A stretch of DNA of 64,000 nucleotides from Roseiarcus sp963820775 (lineage in GTDB: Bacteria > Pseudomonadota > Alphaproteobacteria > Rhizobiales > Beijerinckiaceae): the NCBI GenBank assembly GCA_963820775.1, contig CAWGBF010000003.1:62001-126000 (forward strand). Direction: 5' to 3'. Of the stretch, positions 17,668-27,258 are shown in pieces. How positions within the stretch are numbered: the stretch's first letter is position 1; every line of letters begins with the position of its first letter. The notes beneath the pieces were generated by a model. The model was not told where the DNA came from, searched no databases, and was given only the letters and a program-made list of their open reading frames with translations. The translations under genes and the position numbers were made by a program.

Positions 17668-18893
17668 ATTTCCGCTTCCTGCACGCCGCCGATCTTCATC
17701 TCGGGAGCCCTTTCCTCGGCCTTGCACAGAAGGACGACGAAGTCGCCGCGCGCTTCGCCCGGGCGAGCCGAAGCGCATTCGAAGACCTTGTCACGAAGGC
17801 GTTGGAGGAGAGTGTTTCGTTTGTGGTGATCGCCGGTGACGTTTTTGACGGGGAGTGGAAGGACGCTTCCATAGCCCTTTTCTTGAACCGGCAATTGGCG
17901 CGTCTCTCAAATCGCGGCGTTCCGACATTCCTCTTGCGGGGCAATCACGACGCTGAAAGCCTCGTCACCAAATCCCTGACCTGGTCGGAGAACGTTTTTG
18001 AGTTTTCGACAAGGCGGCCAGAGACCCACCGCGTTAAGGATTTGCGCGTCGCGCTGCACGGGCGTGGCTTTCCGCACCGTGAGGTGGTTGAGAACTATGC
18101 TGTCGACTATCCAGAACCCGTTGCTGGCTGGTTCAACATCGGCGTCCTGCATACCGCTTGCGGCCGCACCGGCCATGAAAACTACGCGCCTTGCACGGTC
18201 GCCGACCTCGCATCGCGCGGTTATGACTATTGGGCGCTCGGCCACGTCCACGCCTTCGAAATCGTCTCGCGGGATCCATGGATCGTCTATCCCGGAAATC
18301 TCCAGGGCCGCAGTATCAGAGAATGCGGAGAGAGAGGGGCGGTCATTGTGGAAGTTGCAGACGGGACCGTATCGGAGGTGCGGCGCGTTGTGACGGACTA
18401 CGCGCGCTGGGCGGTGGTCTTCGTTGACGCGACGCCGCACGGTGATGAGACCGACCTTTTTCGCGCGGTTGAGGCAGAAGTGCGCCCGCGCGCCGAGATG
18501 GCGGAAGGGCGGCTCCTAGCGGTGCGGGTCATCTTGACGGGCGCGACGAAACTGCATGCGCGGTTCATCGCGGATCGGGACCGCCTGCGCGACGAGGTGG
18601 AGGCGGCGGCGCAGCGATGCGCCGACGATATATGGCTCGAACGGCTGCGCATAGACACGACGGAGCCGCAGCGGCCGGCGCGCGACGCGGCGCTAGCGGA
18701 AATCGATCTGGCCGTGGCGCTGCAGAAATGTGAGGCGGACGCTGCGCTGCGGGCGCGTGTGACCGATCTCGTCAGGACGGTCAAAGACAAGCTGCCGGGC
18801 GGCATTGCTGAGGACACGAGCGCAGCGCTGGACCTCGACTCCATTCTGACGGAGGCTCGCGCGCTGGCGCTGGGCCGCTCGGCGGAGGCCTGA
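17664..18893 (+). CDS. yhaO: DNA repair exonuclease, YhaO / SbcD-like metallophosphoesterase
   Basis: 409 residues. The calcineurin-like phosphoesterase motifs are in order: HAADLHLGSPF (D10, H12), VIAGDVFDG (about 53-61), LRGNHDAE (about 90-97), and GHVHAFE near 195. These hold the two-metal centre that cleaves DNA. The C-terminal 150 residues, helical and charged, should contact the ATPase partner. The partner gene starts six bases downstream, so the two form an operon encoding an Mre11-Rad50-like complex of the YhaO-YhaN type. The length fits YhaO. Confidence 0.87.
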   Translation: MNFRFLHAADLHLGSPFLGLAQKDDEVAARFARASRSAFEDLVTKALEESVSFVVIAGDVFDGEWKDASIALFLNRQLARLSNRGVPTFLLRGNHDAESLVTKSLTWSENVFEFSTRRPETHRVKDLRVALHGRGFPHREVVENYAVDYPEPVAGWFNIGVLHTACGRTGHENYAPCTVADLASRGYDYWALGHVHAFEIVSRDPWIVYPGNLQGRSIRECGERGAVIVEVADGTVSEVRRVVTDYARWAVVFVDATPHGDETDLFRAVEAEVRPRAEMAEGRLLAVRVILTGATKLHARFIADRDRLRDEVEAAAQRCADDIWLERLRIDTTEPQRPARDAALAEIDLAVALQKCEADAALRARVTDLVRTVKDKLPGGIAEDTSAALDLDSILTEARALALGRSAEA

Positions 18894-18899
18894 CAACCC

Positions 18900-21800
18900 G
18901 TGCGGCTTCTCAGCCTCGAGCTGGAGAAGTTCGGCGCCTTCGCGGACCTGCGGATTGCGTTCCGGCCAGACGCCCGCCTGCATGTCGTCTACGGACCGAA
19001 CGAAGCAGGCAAATCGACCGCGCTCGCCGCCGTAGGCGCCCTGTTGTTCGGCGTGCCCGAGCGCACGCCATATGCCTCTCGCTTCCCCGGCCAGTTGCGC
19101 GTCGGCGCAGAGATTGCGGCGGCTGACGGTCGGCGCCTCAAGTTCTGGCGGCGCAAGGGGCGCCGGACGACGCTCCTGGACGGCTCCGGCGCGCCCCTGC
19201 CCGACGACGCGCTGGCCCCGTTTCTCGGCGGGCTCAGCCAGCAAGTGTTCGAGCGGTCGTTCGGACTGGATGCGGCCAAGTTGCGCGCCGGGGGCGACGA
19301 GATGTTGCAGGCGGACGGCGACGTCGGCGCGACGCTTCTGGCGGCGGCCTCCGGGCTGCGCGGGCTTGTCCAGCTTCGCCGCTCCCTCGAGGACGAAGCG
19401 GACGGCGTTTTCGCGCCGCGCAAAGGAAGAGAGCGCCGTTTCTATCAGGCGCTCGAGCGCTTCGACGCCGCCCGCCAGGCAATTCGCGAAAAGGAACTCC
19501 GCAGCGATGCATGGATAAAGCTCAACAACGATATCGACGAGCTCAGCCACGAATTGGTGCGGCTTCGCGCGGAGCGGCGGGCATGCGATATCGAGCGGGC
19601 GCGCCTGAGCCGGCTGAAGCGTACAGCGCCGCTCCTCAACCCGATCCGGGAGATGGAGGAGGCGCTCGCGTCCTTCGGCGACCTGCCCGTCTTCCCGCCC
19701 GGCATGATGCAGGACTTGCAAGCGGCGCTCGATGATTTGCGTGTCGCGGGCGAGGCGGCGGAGCGCGCGCGGATCGAGGAAGAGCGCCTCACCCAGGATC
19801 TCGCGAGCATCGAGGTTGACGGGGCGGCGCTTTCCGACGCTGCGGCGATCGAGGAGCTCTTTCAGGCGAGCGGCGGCTACAAGGACGCAAAGCGCGATCT
19901 TCCGGCCGTTCAACGCGAGGCCGACGGCTTCCTGGCGGCGCTCGATCGTCATGCTCGATCGCTGGGTTTGCCCGACATCGGCTCGCTTGAGACAGGGCGG
20001 CCGACTGAAGCCAAGAAGTCGGAGGCGCGAAAGCTGATCAAGCAGGGGCGCGACGCGGAAGCGTCCGCAAACGCGGCGGCCGCTCAAGTCTTACAAGCGC
20101 AGAAATCCCACGACGACGCGCGCGTTGCGCAAGAGACGCTGGGCGCGGACCTTGATCCCGCGCCGCTGCGCGAAAAATACGCCGCCCTCGGCAAATTCGC
20201 TGAGCTGGCGCGGAGGGTTGCTGACAATCGGATCGCGCTGACAAAGGAGGCGCTTGAGCTCGCAGACGCCGCCGCAAGGCTCGATCCACCAGTGGTCGAC
20301 CTCGAAGCGCTCGCCCGGCTGCCCATGCCGCGCCCAGAGGATCTTGTTCAATTCGCGGAGGCGTTCGAGGCGGCCTCGCGTGCGGCGCGTGAGGGCGCAA
20401 GGGCGCGAGAAGCGGTGGAGAAGGAGATCGACGAAACGACCGGGCGCCTTGCCCAGCTTGCGGCTGGCCATCCTTTGGCGACGGCCGACCGGATTGCAGA
20501 CGCGCGGGCGCGCCGCGAGAGCGCGTGGCGGCCGTTGCGCGCTGCGATAATCGGCGCGCCCGAGGCTCCGCCACAAGCCTCGCTCGCCACGCACGTCGCC
20601 GAATTCGAGCGCCTCAATGGAGAGGCGGATCGTCTGACGGACGACGCGATTGAAGACGCCGCGCGCCTGGCGGGGCATCGACTGGAAGCCCAGCGGCTCG
20701 ACGAACAGACGCGCCGGTATGCTTTGGCGCAAGCCGCCGAAGCGCGCGCGGCGGCCTCGCTCGCGGAAACGGAGCAGAAATGGGGGCAGCTTTGGGAACA
20801 AGTCTGCGTCCGTCCACGTTCGCCGGCGCGGATGCAGGAATGGTCTGGCCGCATCGAGCAATTCGTGAAGACGCGCGACAAGCTCGCTGCGCGGCGAACC
20901 GAGCTCGAGGCGAGGGAAGCCGAACTTGCGCGCCTCGAGCCGGTTCTGCGCGCCCTCGGCCATGAGGCTGGATTGGGTGAAATCGAGGGTCTCGACTGCA
21001 TCCGGCTGGCCGAACGCTTTGAGCGGCGCCTGGAGGAGATCACCCGCGCCTGGGAGAGATCACACGACCTGGAGACGCGGTTCGCCGAATCTCGCCGGCG
21101 TCTCGGGGAGGCGAAAACCGAAGCCGCCGACGCCGCCGCCCTCTTGGGGGATTGGCGTCGTCGCTGGGTTGTCGCAGTCGCCGCTCTCGGTCTTGAGGCC
21201 GACGCGTCGATCGAAGGGGCCGAGACGGCGCTCGAGGTCTGGGACAAGGCCTCCAACGACGGTGAAAACCACCGCAACCGGATGCGCCGCGTCGCCGGCA
21301 TCCAGCGAAACATGAACGACTTCGAGACCGAAGCCCATGCGCTCGTTCAGCGCTGCGCGCCGATTGCCGCGGACTTGCCGGCGGAAGCGGCCGCGCGCCT
21401 CCTGAACGAGCGTCTTGTCGCGGCGAGGACCGCCCAAACAAAGCGTCTCGCGGCGGCCGAGCTGAGGGAGACGGCTCGGAGAGCGCTCGACGAGGCGCGG
21501 GCTCGCCTCGGCAAGGCCAAGGAGGCAATGACGACACGAGCGGCGCACCTGCCCCCCGGCTCCGATGCGGTGGCCTTGCTCGCGCGCGAGGCCGAGCGCG
21601 CCCGCCTCGCCGAGGCGCTCCGCCAGCAGCGGCTCCGTCTCGCCGATCTGGCCGACGGGGTCGACGAAGCGCGGCTGATCGAAGAGATGAATGCGTTCGA
21701 TCCGGACGCCGCCGCGGCAAGTTTGACGGAACTGGAGCGCCAGGACGAAGACCTCGGCCAGCAGGAAAAGGATCGCTATGCGGAACGCGACCGGCTTCAG

Positions 21801-22373
21801 CGGAAGCGGGGAGAATTCGAAAGCGGCATTGGCGCCGAGGCGGCGCTGCAGCAGCGCCGCAACGCGGAGGCCGAACTCGTCGAGGCCGCCCGGCGTTGGG
21901 CGGTATTGAAGGCGGCTTCCGCGCTGCTCGGCGGCGCGCTCGAGCACCATCGAGCTGCGCGGCGCGATCCCCTGATGACGCGCGCCGGAGAGGCGTTCGC
22001 AACGCTGACGGGCGGCGCCTTCGCCGGGCTGGACCAGAGTTTCTACGACGATGACGAGGCCAAGCTCGAGGCTTGCCGGGCCAATGGGGAGAGGGCGCCG
22101 GTGGCGCATCTCAGCGAAGGGGCGCGTGACCAGCTCTATCTGGCGCTACGGCTCGCCTATATCGAGGACTATGCCGCGCGCGCCGAGGCGCCGCCATTCA
22201 TCGGCGACGACATTTTCGCAAGCTTTGACGATTCCCGCACCGGCGCCGGTCTCGAAGCGCTTGCGGCGATCGGCGACCGTATTCAGCCCATCCTGTTCAC
22301 GCATCATCTGCATGTCATCGAGGAGGCGCGCGTCGGTCTGGGGAATGCCGCGGACATCATTCGAATTGGCTGA
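18900..22373 (+). CDS. yhaN: YhaN / SbcC-like AAA ATPase with long coiled coil
   Basis: 1157 residues, starting at GTG. The Walker A motif GPNEAGKST is at 32-40, in the FGAFADLRIAF context of Rad50/SbcC-like proteins. Residues of about 190-950 are Ala/Glu/Arg-rich heptads forming a coiled-coil arm. I see no CxxC zinc hook, which separates it from true SbcC. The C-terminal lobe has the signature LSEGARDQLYLALRL, Walker B and D-loop FIGDDIFASFDDSR, and the switch histidine in ILFTHH. Together with the upstream nuclease it probably processes DNA ends or unusual structures in an ATP-controlled way. Confidence 0.88.
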   Translation: MRLLSLELEKFGAFADLRIAFRPDARLHVVYGPNEAGKSTALAAVGALLFGVPERTPYASRFPGQLRVGAEIAAADGRRLKFWRRKGRRTTLLDGSGAPLPDDALAPFLGGLSQQVFERSFGLDAAKLRAGGDEMLQADGDVGATLLAAASGLRGLVQLRRSLEDEADGVFAPRKGRERRFYQALERFDAARQAIREKELRSDAWIKLNNDIDELSHELVRLRAERRACDIERARLSRLKRTAPLLNPIREMEEALASFGDLPVFPPGMMQDLQAALDDLRVAGEAAERARIEEERLTQDLASIEVDGAALSDAAAIEELFQASGGYKDAKRDLPAVQREADGFLAALDRHARSLGLPDIGSLETGRPTEAKKSEARKLIKQGRDAEASANAAAAQVLQAQKSHDDARVAQETLGADLDPAPLREKYAALGKFAELARRVADNRIALTKEALELADAAARLDPPVVDLEALARLPMPRPEDLVQFAEAFEAASRAAREGARAREAVEKEIDETTGRLAQLAAGHPLATADRIADARARRESAWRPLRAAIIGAPEAPPQASLATHVAEFERLNGEADRLTDDAIEDAARLAGHRLEAQRLDEQTRRYALAQAAEARAAASLAETEQKWGQLWEQVCVRPRSPARMQEWSGRIEQFVKTRDKLAARRTELEAREAELARLEPVLRALGHEAGLGEIEGLDCIRLAERFERRLEEITRAWERSHDLETRFAESRRRLGEAKTEAADAAALLGDWRRRWVVAVAALGLEADASIEGAETALEVWDKASNDGENHRNRMRRVAGIQRNMNDFETEAHALVQRCAPIAADLPAEAAARLLNERLVAARTAQTKRLAAAELRETARRALDEARARLGKAKEAMTTRAAHLPPGSDAVALLAREAERARLAEALRQQRLRLADLADGVDEARLIEEMNAFDPDAAAASLTELERQDEDLGQQEKDRYAERDRLQRKRGEFESGIGAEAALQQRRNAEAELVEAARRWAVLKAASALLGGALEHHRAARRDPLMTRAGEAFATLTGGAFAGLDQSFYDDDEAKLEACRANGERAPVAHLSEGARDQLYLALRLAYIEDYAARAEAPPFIGDDIFASFDDSRTGAGLEALAAIGDRIQPILFTHHLHVIEEARVGLGNAADIIRIG

Positions 22374-22610
22374 ATTCGCGCCGAGGCCACGGCGCTTCTG
22401 ACTGAGCGCCTCACCCCGATCAACTGGAGACGAAGCCAGTGAGCCGGGATGGGCGACAGAGAGCCGGATCCGGTCATCAACGTCACCCGGCGGCCAAGCG
22501 TCCTTTAAACGGGAGTGACGGGTTGATCTGTCGCCGCTCCGACCGGGCCGCGGAACCCTCCAGCGCAACGTGCGTTATGGACGATCAGCGCCGCGAGAAA
22601 GGAGCGGGCC

Positions 22611-22901
22611 ATGTCCGAAAACCAGCGAAAAAACCGATGGTCGGCGCAGGTGACCGCGCATTCGGATGCGCTCGATCTCGAACCGAAGGTGTTCGAAAAG
22701 AAAACCGCCGGGGCAATCGCCGCATCGCTCAAGCGCTCGGCCGAGTTAAGCGACCGGCGGAAAACGAGCGCTTTCCGGTCAGCGATGTCGATGTTGACCT
22801 TCTACATCAACCGCGCGGGGCGAAACCTGCCTACCGAACGGAAGCACACCCTCGAAGCGGCGAAAGGCAAATTGCGGGAGATGTTTGGACGCAATCCTTA
22901 A
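22611..22901 (+). CDS. DUF3175 family protein
   Basis: 96 residues. The family pattern is clear: WSAQVTAHSDALDLEPKVFE, then AIAASLKRSAELSDRRKT, then SAMSMLTFYINRAGRNLP. Such proteins are small, cytoplasmic and helical, and of unknown function. A strong GAAAGGAG box lies about seven bases before the ATG. It stands alone, 237 bases after yhaN. Confidence 0.85.
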   Translation: MSENQRKNRWSAQVTAHSDALDLEPKVFEKKTAGAIAASLKRSAELSDRRKTSAFRSAMSMLTFYINRAGRNLPTERKHTLEAAKGKLREMFGRNP

Positions 22902-22971
22902 ACGTCGTTCGGCGCACGAGTTCCGTCACCCTCAGCTTGGGCTCTGCAACGACCCTGGAAGAGGGAGCATC

Positions 22972-23199
22972 ATGATGCCCAAGCCAACCATAACGCCCTC
23001 CCGTCCTCAGCCGAGCCTGCCACGCGACCACGATCGGGAACAAAGACAGCCATACGCAACGGAGGTCGAGGACTATGGGCAAGGCGTGGCGACGCCGCCA
23101 GAAGAGCAGGGCGGGACGCGAATTCCAGAGCTAAGAGACCGCGGACGAAGACGTGACACGCATCGCTCCGGGGTAGCTGCGCTACGCTCGAACGCCTGA
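22972..23199 (+). CDS. Possible small Pro/Arg-rich protein (75 aa)
   Basis: A 75-codon frame with a good GAGGGAGC box and double ATG. The product is hydrophilic and low in complexity (KPTITPSRPQPSLPRDHD, later RDRGRRRDTH), with no recognisable domain. The ribosome binding site is the main support; composition argues weakly against a folded protein. Confidence 0.38.
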   Translation: MMPKPTITPSRPQPSLPRDHDREQRQPYATEVEDYGQGVATPPEEQGGTRIPELRDRGRRRDTHRSGVAALRSNA

Positions 23200-23344
23200 C
23201 CGCGGACCAGGGTTCCTTCCGATAGATCGGCAACGCACCTCCTCATGTCCTGGCGTGAGAGCGCGCGTTCGCCATTGACCGGACGGATCGCAGGCCGCTG
23301 GCGCGGCGCCCGTGTGAGCGTGATGAAGGCCTGGGCGAACGTCG

Positions 23345-23362
23345 CTGTCGTGAAACTGTCGT
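23345..23362 (+). promoter_or_regulatory. PHO box upstream of pstS (PhoB binding site)
   Basis: Two direct repeats CTGTCGT separated by GAAA, giving the 11-base repeat period of the PhoB half-sites (consensus CTGTCAT-N4-CTGTCAT). It lies about 104 bases before the pstS ATG. The PhoB regulator is encoded at the end of the same operon, so autoregulation under phosphate limitation is expected. Confidence 0.85.
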
Positions 23363-23465
23363 CTCCTTGTCGCAATTTGCATATCGAGCGAGCCTACAAA
23401 GGGCCGTCGCGCGCGCCCTACGCCGCGGCAGAACTCGATCACTGCAAGCGCTTGAGAGGCGTTCA

Positions 23466-24488
23466 ATGACACTCACCAATTTCATTCGCGCAGCGGCGTT
23501 CGCCGTTTGCGCCGCAACGGCCGCTGGCGCGCACGCCGCCGATATTTCCGGAGCTGGAGCGACCTTTCCATTTCCGATCTACGCAAAATGGGCCGACTCT
23601 TACAAGAAAGACACGGGGAATGGGCTGAACTACCAGTCGATTGGATCGGGCGCGGGCATCAAGCAAATCAAGGCGAGAACCGTGACGTTTGGCGCGACCG
23701 ACGCGCCATTGGAGCCGGCGGAACTCGAGAAGGCGGGCCTTGCGCAATGGCCGATGGTGATGGGCGGCATCGTCGCGGTCGTCAATCTGCCGGGCGTGAA
23801 GCCGGGCGACATCGTCATCGACGGCCCGACCCTGGCGCAGATTTATCTGGGCAAGATCACCAAATGGAACGACCCGGCGCTCAAGACGCTGAATCCCAAG
23901 CTCGCGCTGCCCGATCTGCCAATCGTGCCGATCCATCGCGCGGACGGCTCGGGGACGACCTTCAACTTCACCTACTATCTCGGCGAAGTCTCGCCGGATT
24001 GGAAATCGAAGGTCGGGGTGGCGACGACGGTGGACTGGCCAGGCGGCATCGGCGCCAAGGGCAATGACGGCGTCGCCAACAACGTCGCCACGACGCAAGG
24101 CGCAATCGGTTATGTCGAGTTCGCTTACGCGGAGCAGAACAAACTGACCTTCGCCAGCATGGCCAATAAGGCGGGCAAGGTGGTCGCCCCGACGATGGAG
24201 GCGTTCCAGGCCGCGGCGGCCAACGCCGATTGGGACCATGCGCCGGGCTTCTACCTCATCCTGGCCAATCAGCCGGGCGACAAGTCGTGGCCAATGACCG
24301 CCGCCACCTTCATTCTCTTGCCCAAGGATCCGCCGAACAAGGTCGCCGCGAAAGACGCAGTCGACTTCTTCAAATGGGCTTATGAGAAGGGTGACAAGAT
24401 GGCCGAGGACCTCGACTACATCCCGATGCCCGACAACGTGGTGGCGCTGGTCGAGAAGATGTGGGCCAAGGATGTCAAGCTGAATTAG
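23466..24488 (+). CDS. pstS: Phosphate ABC transporter substrate-binding protein
   Basis: 340 residues from ATG 23466, which gives a clean signal peptide ending AGAHA-ADISGAG. The mature protein has the PstS landmarks ISGAGATFPFPIYAKWADSY, YQSIGSGAGIKQI, TFGATDAPL and IHRADGSGTTFNFTYYL, the last being the phosphate-binding loop. It is periplasmic and delivers phosphate to PstCA. First gene of pstS-pstC-pstA-pstB-phoU-phoB and preceded by a PHO box. An upstream extension is open but includes the promoter region. Confidence 0.96.
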   Translation: MTLTNFIRAAAFAVCAATAAGAHAADISGAGATFPFPIYAKWADSYKKDTGNGLNYQSIGSGAGIKQIKARTVTFGATDAPLEPAELEKAGLAQWPMVMGGIVAVVNLPGVKPGDIVIDGPTLAQIYLGKITKWNDPALKTLNPKLALPDLPIVPIHRADGSGTTFNFTYYLGEVSPDWKSKVGVATTVDWPGGIGAKGNDGVANNVATTQGAIGYVEFAYAEQNKLTFASMANKAGKVVAPTMEAFQAAAANADWDHAPGFYLILANQPGDKSWPMTAATFILLPKDPPNKVAAKDAVDFFKWAYEKGDKMAEDLDYIPMPDNVVALVEKMWAKDVKLN

Positions 24489-24575
24489 GCAAATTTAGCG
24501 GGGCGGACGGCGACGTTCGCTCCCGCTAGATGCTTCGCGCGCAATGGTTCCGAAACAAGAAGTGTCGAAGCGACA

Positions 24576-25565
24576 ATGACCGCAACCGCACTGCAAAGCC
24601 CCAGCGCCGCCCACAGTTCGCCGATCGACCGCTCTCGCGCGCTCGGTCGGCTCAAATTCTCGGACAATAGCTTCCGCCTGCTGACACTCGGCTCGGCGGT
24701 TCTGGTTCTGGTGCTCCTCCTCGGGGTTGTGGTCGCTTTGTTCATTGGCGCCTGGCCGGCGTTCCGCGAATTCGGCGTCGGCTTTCTGTTCTCTGACGCC
24801 TGGAGCCCGCCGAAAGAGCAATTCGGCGCCGCGACCGCGATCTACGGCACGCTTGTCACATCGTTGATTGCAATGCTGATCGCCGTTCCGGTCGGGCTTG
24901 GCATCGCCGTCTTCCTGACGGAACTCTGCTGGCTGCCCCTGCGGCGGCCGATCGGCGTCGCGATCGAGCTCCTCGCGGGCATTCCCTCGATCATCTACGG
25001 CATCTGGGGCGTCTATTATTTCCGGCCGGTGATGCAGAGCTATATCCAGCCCTTCCTCATCAGCACCCTCGGCAACGTCCCCGGCATCGGCTTTCTCTTC
25101 CAGGGCCCGCCGTTCGGCTATGGCGTGCTGACTGCGGGGCTCGTGCTCGCGTTGATGATCCTGCCCTTTATCACCGCGGTGTCGCGGGACGTCTTCGACA
25201 CGGTTCCCCCTGTGCTCAAGGAGGCCGCCTATGGCGTCGGGGCGACCACCTTCGAGGTCGTCGGCAATATTGTCATTCCCTACACGCGGGTCGGCGTGAT
25301 TGGCGGCGTGATGCTGGCGCTCGGCCGCGCGCTCGGCGAGACGATGGCGGTGACCTTCGTCATCGGCAACGCCACCAAGATTCAGTCCTCAATTCTCGCC
25401 CAGGGCACGACCATCTCGGCGATGATCGCCAACCAGTTCGCCGACGCCGATCCGGGACTGTTCACCTCATCGCTGCTGGCGCTCGGCTTCATCCTGTTCG
25501 TCATCACCTTCCTGGTTCTCGCGGCCGCGCGCTGGATGTTGGCCCGCATGGCGTTGAAGGCGTAA
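24576..25565 (+). CDS. pstC: Phosphate ABC transporter permease PstC
   Basis: 329 residues with six predicted membrane helices. Landmarks are FGVGFLFSDAWSP, the EAA-type coupling loop EAAYGVGATTFEVVGNIVIP, and LGRALGETMAVTFVIGNA. It pairs with PstA to form the inner-membrane channel. The gap after pstS is 87 bases and pstA follows after five. Confidence 0.95.
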   Translation: MTATALQSPSAAHSSPIDRSRALGRLKFSDNSFRLLTLGSAVLVLVLLLGVVVALFIGAWPAFREFGVGFLFSDAWSPPKEQFGAATAIYGTLVTSLIAMLIAVPVGLGIAVFLTELCWLPLRRPIGVAIELLAGIPSIIYGIWGVYYFRPVMQSYIQPFLISTLGNVPGIGFLFQGPPFGYGVLTAGLVLALMILPFITAVSRDVFDTVPPVLKEAAYGVGATTFEVVGNIVIPYTRVGVIGGVMLALGRALGETMAVTFVIGNATKIQSSILAQGTTISAMIANQFADADPGLFTSSLLALGFILFVITFLVLAAARWMLARMALKA

Positions 25566-25570
25566 GGTCA

Positions 25571-26433
25571 ATGACGGCGGCTTCCTATTCCAGGCGCAAG
25601 ACACGCAACGCATCTGGACATTTCTCGCTTACGCCGCGACGGCCCTGGGCCTGAGCATGCTGGCCATCATTCTGGGTACGCTGTTGTGGAACGGCGTTGG
25701 CGGATTGTCGCTCGACGTCTTCACTAAGAATACGGCGCCGCCGGGAGTGGTCGGCGGCCTCCTCAACTCGATCGTCGGCAGCGTGATCATGACCGGGATT
25801 GGCTTGGCCCTCGGCGCGCCGGTTGGCATTCTGGCGGGCACGTATCTGGCCGAATATGGCGCAAACTCGCGGCTCGCCTCGGTCGTGCGCTTCATCAATG
25901 ACATTTTGTTGAGCGCGCCCTCGATCATCGTCGGTCTGTTCGTCTACGAGCTGTTGGTGGCGCCGGTCGGGCATTTCTCCGCCCTTGCGGGCGCCGTCGC
26001 GCTCGCGATGCTCGGCGCGCCGATCATGGTCCGCACGACCGAAGACATGCTGAACCTTGTGCCGAACACTCTGCGCGAGGCGGCGTCGGCGCTCGGCATG
26101 CCGCGGTCGCTCGTCATCCGGCACGTCGCCTACCGCGCCGTCATGTCCGGCTTGGTCACCGGCGTGCTTCTCGCGATCGCGCGCATGACCGGCGAGACGG
26201 CGCCGCTGATCTTCACCGCGCTTGGCAATTCGCTGTTCGCCGCCGATCCTCGCGGGCCGATGTCGGCGCTGCCGCTCATCATTTACGAATTCGCTCGCAG
26301 CCCCTACGCCGAACAACAAAAGCTCGCGTGGACCGGGGCGCTGATCCTCACGTTTGCGGTGCTTGGCGCTGAGCATCTTGGCGCGGGTTCTTTCGGCTTC
26401 GGCAAGACAGAAGTAGGATCCGAAAGGCTTTGA
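25571..26433 (+). CDS. pstA: Phosphate ABC transporter permease PstA (frameshift near start)
   Basis: The main frame from about 25606 is a good PstA: LSMLAIILGTLLWNGVGGLS, then VGGLLNSIVGSVIMT, the coupling loop LREAASALGMPRS, and ARMTGETAPLIFTALGN. The natural start is ATG 25571, five bases after the pstC stop and behind a TAAGG box, and begins MTAASYSRRKTRN, but it is in another frame. The two join at about 25600-25610, where one base seems wrong. If the break is real, an internal start would drop about 28 residues including part of helix 1. Inner membrane, partner of PstC. Confidence 0.88.
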
Positions 26434-26435
26434 GC

Positions 26436-27241
26436 ATGAGCAGCGAGGTTCAGGCCCAGAGGCCGGCCAAGGGCGCCGGCCGCCGAGACGGATAAAGTGG
26501 TCGTGCGCAACCTCAATTTTTATTATGGCCAGACGCATGCGCTGAAAGGCGTGAACCTGAACCTGTTCTCGGGTCAGGTGACGGCGTTCATCGGCCCTTC
26601 GGGCTGCGGCAAGTCGACGCTTCTGCGCGTGCTCAACCGCATGTATGACCTTTATCCCGGCCAGCGGGCCGAGGGCGAGGTGATGCTCGATGGGGAGAAC
26701 ATCCTCGCGCCCGACCTCGACCTCAATCTTTTGCGTTCGCGGGTCGGCATGGTGTTCCAGAAGCCGACGCCGTTTCCGATGACGATCTATGACAACATCG
26801 CCTTTGGCGTCCGTCTCTACGAAAAGCTGCCGAAGTCGGAGATGGACGCGCGGGTCGAGCAGGCGCTGAGCCGCGCGGCGTTGTGGAGCGAAGTCAAGGA
26901 CAAGCTGAACGCCAGCGGCTTGAGCCTGTCGGGGGGCCAGCAGCAGCGCTTGTGCATCGCCCGCACGGTGGCGATCAGCCCGGAAGTGATTCTGTTCGAC
27001 GAGCCGGCGTCCGCTCTCGATCCGATCTCGACCGCCAAGATCGAGGAATTGATCGACGAATTGTCCGGCGATTACACGATCGCGATCGTCACCCACAACA
27101 TGCAGCAGGCGGCGCGCGGTCTCGCGCTACACCGCCTTCATGTATCTGGGCGAGATGGTCGAGTTCGATGAGACGAACACGGTCTTCACCTCGCCGCGCG
27201 ACAAGCGCACGCAGGATTACGTCACTGGCCGCTTCGGCTAA
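26436..27241 (+). CDS. pstB: Phosphate ABC transporter ATPase PstB (two frame changes)
   Basis: The ATPase of the Pst system. The central frame carries NFYYGQTHALKGVNLNLF, Walker A GPSGCGKST, the Q-loop FQKPTPFPMTIYDN, signature LSGGQQQR, Walker B VILFDEPASALDP and the switch TIAIVTHNMQQA. The ATG at 26436 begins MSSEVQAQRPAKG in one frame, the core starts in a second frame near 26480, and the true C-terminus (TAFMYLGEMVEF to VTGRFG) lies in a third, after about 27120. Both breaks are in GGCGCCGGCC- or GGCGCGCGG-like sequence. Without them it is full length, about 268 residues. Confidence 0.9.
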
Positions 27242-27258
27242 AAGGGAGGACATCGCCC

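Noticed and set aside
18693..20087. 464-codon minus-strand frame opposite yhaO/yhaN
   Set aside because: Shadow of the coiled-coil ATPase; high-GC genes often leave long antisense frames.
25585..27096. 503-codon minus-strand frame opposite pstA/pstB
   Set aside because: Antisense to permease and ATPase sequence with unmistakable motifs.
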